Assembly: GCA_003342895.1 (NCBI GenBank)
Contig: PTFA01000311.1
Coordinates: forward strand, 563,804-627,803
Direction of reading: 5' to 3'
DNA: 64,000 bases
Origin: Casuarius casuarius
Taxonomy: Eukaryota; Chordata; Aves; Casuariiformes; Casuariidae
Shown here: piece after piece, positions 59,046-64,000 of the stretch
How the letters are laid out: every line of letters starts with the position of its first letter
How positions within the stretch are numbered: the stretch's first letter is position 1
Notes under the pieces: generated by a model
Told to the model about the DNA's origin: nothing
The model's input: only the letters and a program-made list of their open reading frames with translations
Databases searched by the model: none
Program-made: the position numbers and the translations under genes

Positions 59046-60260
59046 CTATAAACAAGTTGAAAATGGTAATCTGCATAGACCTAGCTCCCTCCATAATTCA
59101 GATGGATCAAACAGATCAGATAAATACATACAGGCAGACTGGTTTTGTCTGAACTGAACTGGAAGTCTACAGTATTAATGCTGTGATGCAATAAAATTTG
59201 TCTTTCTGCTTGTTAGGAAAATGGTACACTGACATTTCTGACATAGAAAAATCCATGCAGATGTTCTTCATAATATGGCTTCCATCAAAGCTTTGTACAG
59301 AAAATATGCTGCCTCCATTACGTGATTTTGAAAAAAAAAGTTTTCAGACTCTGTGCTTTTTTAGTTAAAAAGTCCACACAACAATTTGTCCATCATTCCT
59401 TCCCCAGCTGAACCCTCAAGCTGATACATGAAGGGCACAGTAAGTGACAATGAGCCTGAACTCGATCCCAGTCTAACCAGTAGCAAGTCTGGTGCTGACC
59501 TAGGCTATATGTCAGGAGTACCTCACCACATCGTCACTGTGGTGTAATGGGTTCCCTGGAAGGCTGTGACTCTGGAGAGACAATGTGGTTAGGGCACTCT
59601 TACGTGGAAAAGGTTTTGTTCTTAGACAAAGATCAAATAAAGACACAGTTAATTTTTCATGTCTTCCTTCACCATCTTAATTTGGAAGATATAAGTAAAT
59701 TCTAAACCAGAGTGTTCTGGAAGCTCCCAGTGATTCAGAAACCGGAAGCTCTGTTAGCATGGCAGAAATCTATACTATAGACATGAGCTTCTCCTCTCCT
59801 CTTTATTCCTGTCACCTCTGCCATTGGAATCAGATACTCTCCAAATTGAAAACAAGTATCTGATCCAGAAGAGTGCATTTCCCATTAAATGCAATGAATC
59901 CTGATGCAACCTCATTGGATACATATGAACTACAGAAAAGGAAAGAAAAAAGCCAGGTTTCAGCCTAGGTGTGGTCTTTTAATATGTCTAGCTCAAGATC
60001 CAGGTGGCTGGGGAAAAAAAAGTCAATCCAGTGTTTTTACTCCAAACACTTGACAAGCCTAAATACCTTCCAGTCTTTCCATCGTGAAGTGTTAGGGATC
60101 TTACAGAATCAATTCTTTACAGGAACTGTTGTTTTAATGAGGACTGATAATTGTTTAGAAGATACATATTTTTTCTTTTGGAAGAGCATTCATGCCCTGT
60201 GTGATGGGCTTGACCCACTTGTCACTGAGAGTATAAGTCATATGAAACTGTGCTACAGGA
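59046..60260. other. Noncoding DNA, no gene seen
   Basis: No gene is seen. A 7-bp perfect hairpin occurs at 59524-59544 (CACCACA / TGTGGTG, loop TCGTCAC). The 104-codon frame at 59969-60283 has no recognisable domain. Confidence 0.55.
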
Positions 60261-60304
60261 ACACTTATACCCAAGAGGAGTAAATGAAAGTTGAATCAGG
60301 CCCT
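60261..60304. repeat. Shard of ancient amniote-type repeat
   Basis: ACACTTATACCCAAGAGGAG, then TAAATGAAAGTTGAATCAGG and CCC. This is the same order as at 8325 and 19421 (CACTxxTxxxC, TAAATGA, AATCAGGCCC). It supports a common but unnamed old repeat. Confidence 0.45.
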
Positions 60305-60560
60305 ATGCATGTGAAAACAGGCCATGGAAATTCTATTGCTTTAATTGCCTCCTGAAAGATTGACATGGTCTAATTTGCTTACAGTTAAACACCATCATTT
60401 ATGATGAATGGGATGATTACCTTGAGCATTCAGCACCAATTACCAAGCCCTCCCTTCACCCCCCTCACAATATTCTTTTATTTAGTTTCATTTAAAACAA
60501 CAGCAACAATCTCCATCCCTCAGAACAGCCCTTTGCTTGAAAAAATTAATTATTAGATAA
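60305..60560. promoter_or_regulatory. Candidate conserved noncoding element
   Basis: A non-repetitive segment with GCTTTAATTGCC, GTCTAATTTGC, TTTATGATGAATGGGATGA, CACCAATTACC and AAAAATTAATTATTAG cores: dense paired-type and other homeodomain sites around a short C-rich stretch (60447-60466). No transposon signature is present. Inference only. Confidence 0.35.
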
Positions 60561-60599
60561 ACTAATTCCTGGGCAAACTGCTATATTTCTTTCCACGTA

Positions 60600-60860
60600 T
60601 ATGTTCCATACTGAGGGGCAGCGCTAAACCTCTGGCCATCACAGCAATTTACTTTTTTTAATGGTTGGAATATTTCACCTCCCTGTTAAATATCCCCTTG
60701 CCCTTTGTTAAATTTGTTGCCTATTAAATTGCATGTCTGGCTTTGGAGCTTATGTTGCTGCACCCCTGCTGCTTTAGCTCCTTATCTCCATAGGATTTAC
60801 TGTAGCGCACACAGCCAGTGGATGAATTTGCACATATTTGCAGTGTGGAGCCTTGACTTT
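60600..60860. promoter_or_regulatory. Candidate conserved noncoding element
   Basis: GGCAGCGCTAAACC, ATCACAGCAATTTAC, TTTAATGGTTGG, CTATTAAATTGCATG, TTACTGTAGCGCACAC and GGATGAATTTGCACATATTTG lie in non-repetitive sequence with isolated retained CpGs. The 78-codon frame here ends in the A-rich tract and is not a gene. Confidence 0.3.
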
Positions 60861-60876
60861 TACTGCTTCCATGTAA

Positions 60877-60924
60877 ATGAAAAAAAAAGAATAGAAAAAA
60901 GAAAGAAAAGAAAAAAGAAAGAAG
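60877..60924. repeat. A-rich homopurine tract
   Basis: AATGAAAAAAAAGAATAG continues as (A)nG units for 48 bases in total. Apart from two T it is all purine. Confidence 0.9.
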
Positions 60925-61050
60925 TCATTTCCCTTTCATGATCAGCAATTCATCATCACTAAAGCACTGGGAGGAAAATAGTTATCAACTTCCCATTTTA
61001 GGTTATAACTTCAAAGCAAACCTTTGATTTGAATGCCAAACTCCGAATGC
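60925..61050. other. AT-rich noncoding DNA
   Basis: Nothing is recognised between the two purine tracts. Confidence 0.5.
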
Positions 61051-61107
61051 TGGGGAAGAGGGGGGAGAATGGAAAGAGGGGGAAGGAGGGAAGGGAGTAG
61101 GAGGGAC
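61051..61107. repeat. G/A homopurine tract
   Basis: GGGGAAGAGGGGGGAGAATG and the following GGAAAGAGGGGGAAGGAGGG-type units are nearly pure purine over about 57 bases. Its mirror-like symmetry is compatible with triplex (H-DNA) formation, and the G-runs with quadruplex folding. Confidence 0.85.
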
Positions 61108-61319
61108 TGGACATCACCTTGTGGTGGTGACAGCGCCCACCATCCTACAGAGAAAAACAGCTTGTGAAGGTACCATAACAGCCACTGGTTTCTCACTCGC
61201 CTTGTTTATGCTCATTCAGGGATTAAGGGAGCCACAGTAGGAGCCCGCGTCCAAGGCCATCCTTACAGTCCAAACTTATTCTGACATTTGTGGAAGTGAT
61301 CTGCCTTTAGGGTATGTAG

Positions 61320-61600
61320 CAGTCACCTGAAAAGTAAATTAAAAAGCCTCCATTTCCACAGACTTTTGGAAGACTGAGTCTGTTGTACCCTCTTGATTTT
61401 TCCACAGGAAGCACTTAAGTTTGGCATCCATTCACGGAGGTAGGTTTCTGACAGATTTCAATTAAAACCATAGATAGCCTGTGTCATAAACAGCCCGTTT
61501 TATTGCTGTGTGTTTTTACAGTAAGGTAGAGAATTTAATTCTCTGCAGGGCTTGTTTAAAGGCTTTAAGTGCCTGCCTGAGCCCAGATCTCTCTTTTAGG
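61320..61600. promoter_or_regulatory. Candidate conserved noncoding element
   Basis: Non-repetitive sequence with AAGTAAATTAAAAAGCC, CATTCACGGAGG, AGATTTCAATTAAAACC, CATAAACAGCC, CCCGTTTTATTGC (Cdx-like TTTTATTG), GAATTTAATTCTC (palindromic AATTTAATT) and GTTTAAAGGC. It has no repeat signature and isolated CpGs. Inference only. Confidence 0.3.
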
Positions 61601-61646
61601 AACCTGTTTTTCTGCTTGCAATAGCACAGTCCCTCCTGAGCCCCTT

Positions 61647-61698
61647 CTCACTCGCTCTCTCATTCTCTCTTTCTCTCCCGCTCTCTCTCCCTCTTTTT
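61647..61698. repeat. (CT)n pyrimidine tract
   Basis: Imperfect (CT)n with CG and AT interruptions and T-rich ends spans about 50 bases. It is of opposite strand bias to the purine tract 550 bases upstream. Confidence 0.9.
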
Positions 61699-62100
61699 AT
61701 ACTCTGTTATTCCAGAGCCAGCAGACTCAAGGCTGTTTATAGAACTGATACCTCACTACGTTAGTTCCACATTGATTATGGTTGAAAATAATCACAGGAA
61801 GCAACTTATAACTCCCACCCCTTGTCCTTTATGCAGTGTAAGCACATTCTTTTTGGCTGAATGAAAAGAGGATGTTCTGTATACAAGTTATTTCCAGGCC
61901 TTGAAAACGTGCCATATAGGTGCCTTTGAGGACTTTCTTTGGCCTATTTTTGTGTCAGACTCCTAAAACTATCATATATCAAAAGCCATGCTATTCCTTC
62001 ACTCAAGACCATTGTACTACAGAAAATACTGCTTAATCCATTTCCTCTTATGGGGGGAAGAGGGCTGTTGATTTTTCGAATGTGCACATTATTCTCACGC
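61699..62100. other. AT-rich noncoding DNA, no gene seen
   Basis: No feature is recognised. Confidence 0.5.
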
Positions 62101-62109
62101 ATTAGGTTA

Positions 62110-62335
62110 TTCAGTAAAAGTTCTTATTAAAATATCATTAATATACATGGACTGCAAACACCTTTGCAGAACTCTCCTAGGCTTTTAAAGAGAGTCTGAG
62201 TCCAATGAGCGTTTTGCCATTAGTTTCAATCAGAGCACAATTCAGTGCCAGATTACGTCTTGCCTCGGTGTTTATTTCTACAGTAAACAGATATAATGTT
62301 TAATAAGACATTGGCAAGTTTTAAACCTTAAAACA
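62110..62335. promoter_or_regulatory. Candidate conserved noncoding element containing a repeat shard
   Basis: TTATTAAAATATCATTAATA, GTGTTTATTTC, GTAAACAGATATAATG and ATAAGACATTGGC give forkhead and homeodomain-like cores in non-repetitive sequence. Bases 62202-62250 match the ancient repeat motif described separately. If the whole segment proves conserved, it may be an element co-opted from that repeat. Confidence 0.3.
62202..62250. repeat. Ancient repeat shard (CCAAT..GTTTTGCCATTAGTTTCAAT)
   Basis: CCAATGAGCGTTTTGCCATT, then AGTTTCAATCAGAGCACAA and TTCAGTGCC. This follows the order CCAATGGGxGTTTTGCCATTGACTTCAATGGGAGCA known to me as a frequent string in reptile and bird DNA. It relates to the shards at 24736 and 52341. 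Family name not assigned. Confidence 0.5.
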
Positions 62336-62750
62336 CAGGCTGTTCCAAACCTTAGACTGCCTGTTTAGGACCCAGCTCATTTTCATACGGTACCATCTTA
62401 AAGGGAACAACACCTAATCCTTTCCTTTCTCCGCAGAATATTATTTTTGGCATGGCAGCACTAGGGGTAATCAAGGGGCCCGGCTGTGGCTCTGGCCCCT
62501 GTTTTTCGTGTCTTTTCTTTGCAGTGCACTTTTGCTGACATCAGGGAAGGGAAGCTGGCTCTGCCTGCCCTTGGAGGAGCTGAGGGGTGCTGGGACCCGG
62601 TCCACCTGCCTGGCTGGGGCTGCACTGCTGCCAGGGCCTCCCGAAAAACTGGGAATGGCAAGAGCTCCCCCTATGCTTGAAGCTGCAGACTTTTCGCCCC
62701 GAAGAGTGTCTCTTCCATTCACCTCTCCACCACTCCTGAAATCCATTTCT
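62336..62750. other. Noncoding DNA with a GC-rich block, no gene seen
   Basis: 62475-62700 is GC-rich. Frames of 64-91 codons overlap on both strands in different phases, without recognised domains. I do not call an exon. Confidence 0.5.
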
Positions 62751-62754
62751 TTTT

Positions 62755-63060
62755 TATTTTAAATTGGTAAAGCTGTACATTTCAGGGTGATGACAAGTCA
62801 TAACTGGCATAAATAGGGCCTGTAAGTATGTATCTGACATTCACAAACAGGAAAAAAGAAGAATTCCTATTTCGCTAGAGGCATTTAAAATTAGTGAGGT
62901 CATTAAAAGCTTTTATTCAAATAAATAAATTCATAAAATTGTGCAGAATTCAATAGTGCAGGATGCCTAATCAATAGTAATTCATTTCCAGAATTGCTGT
63001 CTGTTATACAAGCCAGGAATTGCAAGAGGTAAATCATGACAAACACTGCACACACAGACA
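62755..63060. promoter_or_regulatory. Candidate conserved noncoding element
   Basis: TTTTAAATTGGTAAAGC, GATGACAAGTCATAAC (palindromic TGACAAGTCA), TATTTCGCTAGAGGC, AAAATTAGTGAGGTCATTAA, TAATCAATAGTAATTC and AGGTAAATCATGACAAAC: dense homeodomain and nuclear-receptor/AP-1-like cores in non-repetitive sequence. Inference only. Confidence 0.35.
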
Positions 63061-64000
63061 GGATCCATTATATCACAGCAGGGGTCACGCTGGAATCACT
63101 TCATCTGTTTTTAAGGTTTGAAAGCCCAGGATGCAGCGGATTTTCAAACAGGCCCATCTGTGTGATATTTCTGGCCACAGATCTCTGGTTTCCCCACCGA
63201 CTGTGGTAACTAAATCTCTGCGATGTACTCCATGCCACGGGATGGATTATTTGCATTAAGCGTAATCTTCTGGTGACTCTGCAGGTGTCTGTAGCCTGCA
63301 GACAGTACTGCTGGGTTGTGCTTAAGCAACTTTGCTTCTAAATGCGATTTAAACTGGAAAATGGTTCGAATAGGTAGCTGAACTTTTGGGGCTGTGCTGA
63401 ACCCCTTCCCTGCGCTATAATCACCGCCTGTCCTCATACTGGAAAGGGGCAAAGCTGGACTAGGGCCACTGTTTCTTCATTTTTTCATCGAGCCTTCTGA
63501 ATAACAAAAACACAAATGGAAAAAAAGAAACAAAAACAAGAAACCAAACCCACCCCTTTTTAGCCCTGCTACGGCCTGCTACTCACGTGAATGGAATTTT
63601 CTGACAATAAATTCCAACTCATTTAAAGTTCTGTTTTTAATTCTATTCGTAGATGATTGTGAGAAATTCACTTTTACAGTTTGGAGACATTCCACGTGGA
63701 AAAAATTAGCTGTGGAAAATGATATTTCCATCTGTTAAAAAAAGGGGAGGGAGTGGAGGGGGCAGGGCAGGGAATAAACTATGGTCTATGTAGATTAAGG
63801 CCAACGTTTTCAAAAACAGGAACTAAAGTTAGCTTTGTGTATTCATACTCAGACACAAATAAATATATAGCACTTTGGGAAATTGTGCTAAGCCCCTACT
63901 AGCTCTGTCTCCCTTTTTTTTTTTAATAACCTGACCTTATGATTTCAGGCATAGTCAGCTGCCTAAATGTGGATGAGAGAGACTCATTCTTACCCTTCTT
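63061..64000. other. Noncoding DNA, no gene seen
   Basis: No gene or named mobile element is visible. Small purine tracts occur near 63738-63772. The 80-codon minus frame at 63210-63452 is unrecognised. The window ends inside ordinary noncoding sequence. Confidence 0.55.

Noticed and set aside
59524..59590. tRNA-like string near GTGGTGTAATGGGTT
   Set aside because: No cloverleaf can be drawn. The B box GGTTCRANNCC is absent at the right distance.
1..64000. CRISPR array, bacterial operon, phage or retroviral provirus
   Set aside because: No spaced direct repeats, no ribosome-binding-site/gene organisation, and no LTR pair or gag/pol-like frame on either strand.

Overview
This is vertebrate nuclear DNA and most likely avian. 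The mobile-element remnants that can be named are three CR1 LINE 3' ends and three to four decayed MIR-type SINE copies. They are sparse (roughly one per 8-10 kb). There are no mammalian Alu/L1/B1 elements, no recognisable retroviral LTRs and no bacterial-type gene organisation. Base composition is AT-rich by eye (about 40% GC), with CpG depletion broken by a few short GC-rich blocks. A crocodilian or turtle cannot be formally excluded, but the low repeat load and the younger CR1 at 25.05 kb fit a bird best.

I find no protein-coding gene. The longest stop-free frames (191 codons at 50973-51548 minus, 134 codons at 33204-33608 plus, 123 codons at 28027-28398 plus) match no family I recognise. 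The two longest lie in GC-rich blocks where stops are rare by composition. No tRNA, rRNA, complete snRNA or CRISPR is visible. The window therefore reads as intergenic or deep-intronic DNA. A short exon of a surrounding gene, or a lncRNA, could be present without my being able to prove it.

Layout: 1-8.3 kb is plain AT-rich DNA with a perfect 17-bp tandem duplication. 8.3-25 kb is plain DNA with dinucleotide repeats, some ancient repeat shards and a possible hAT remnant. 25.05-25.2 kb is a CR1. 25.2-33 kb is plain DNA with a 16-bp perfect palindrome and a CpG-dense patch at about 31.1 kb. From about 33 kb to the end, AT-rich, homeodomain-site-rich segments that look like conserved noncoding elements become frequent, separated by GC-rich blocks. 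This half also holds two old CR1s, the three clear MIRs, a duplicated ~115-bp element of unknown family (35.1 and 37.6 kb), a CpG-rich block that abuts a 65-base assembly gap (51766-51830), and several purine/pyrimidine mirror-type tracts.

The overall picture is a stretch of a regulatory gene desert or large intron: no genes acting together, but a set of candidate enhancers embedded in old repeat relics. The least explained items are the 35.1/37.6 kb repeat pair, a recurrent degenerate motif seen at six or seven places that looks like an ancient amniote repeat, and the CpG-rich block beside the gap.
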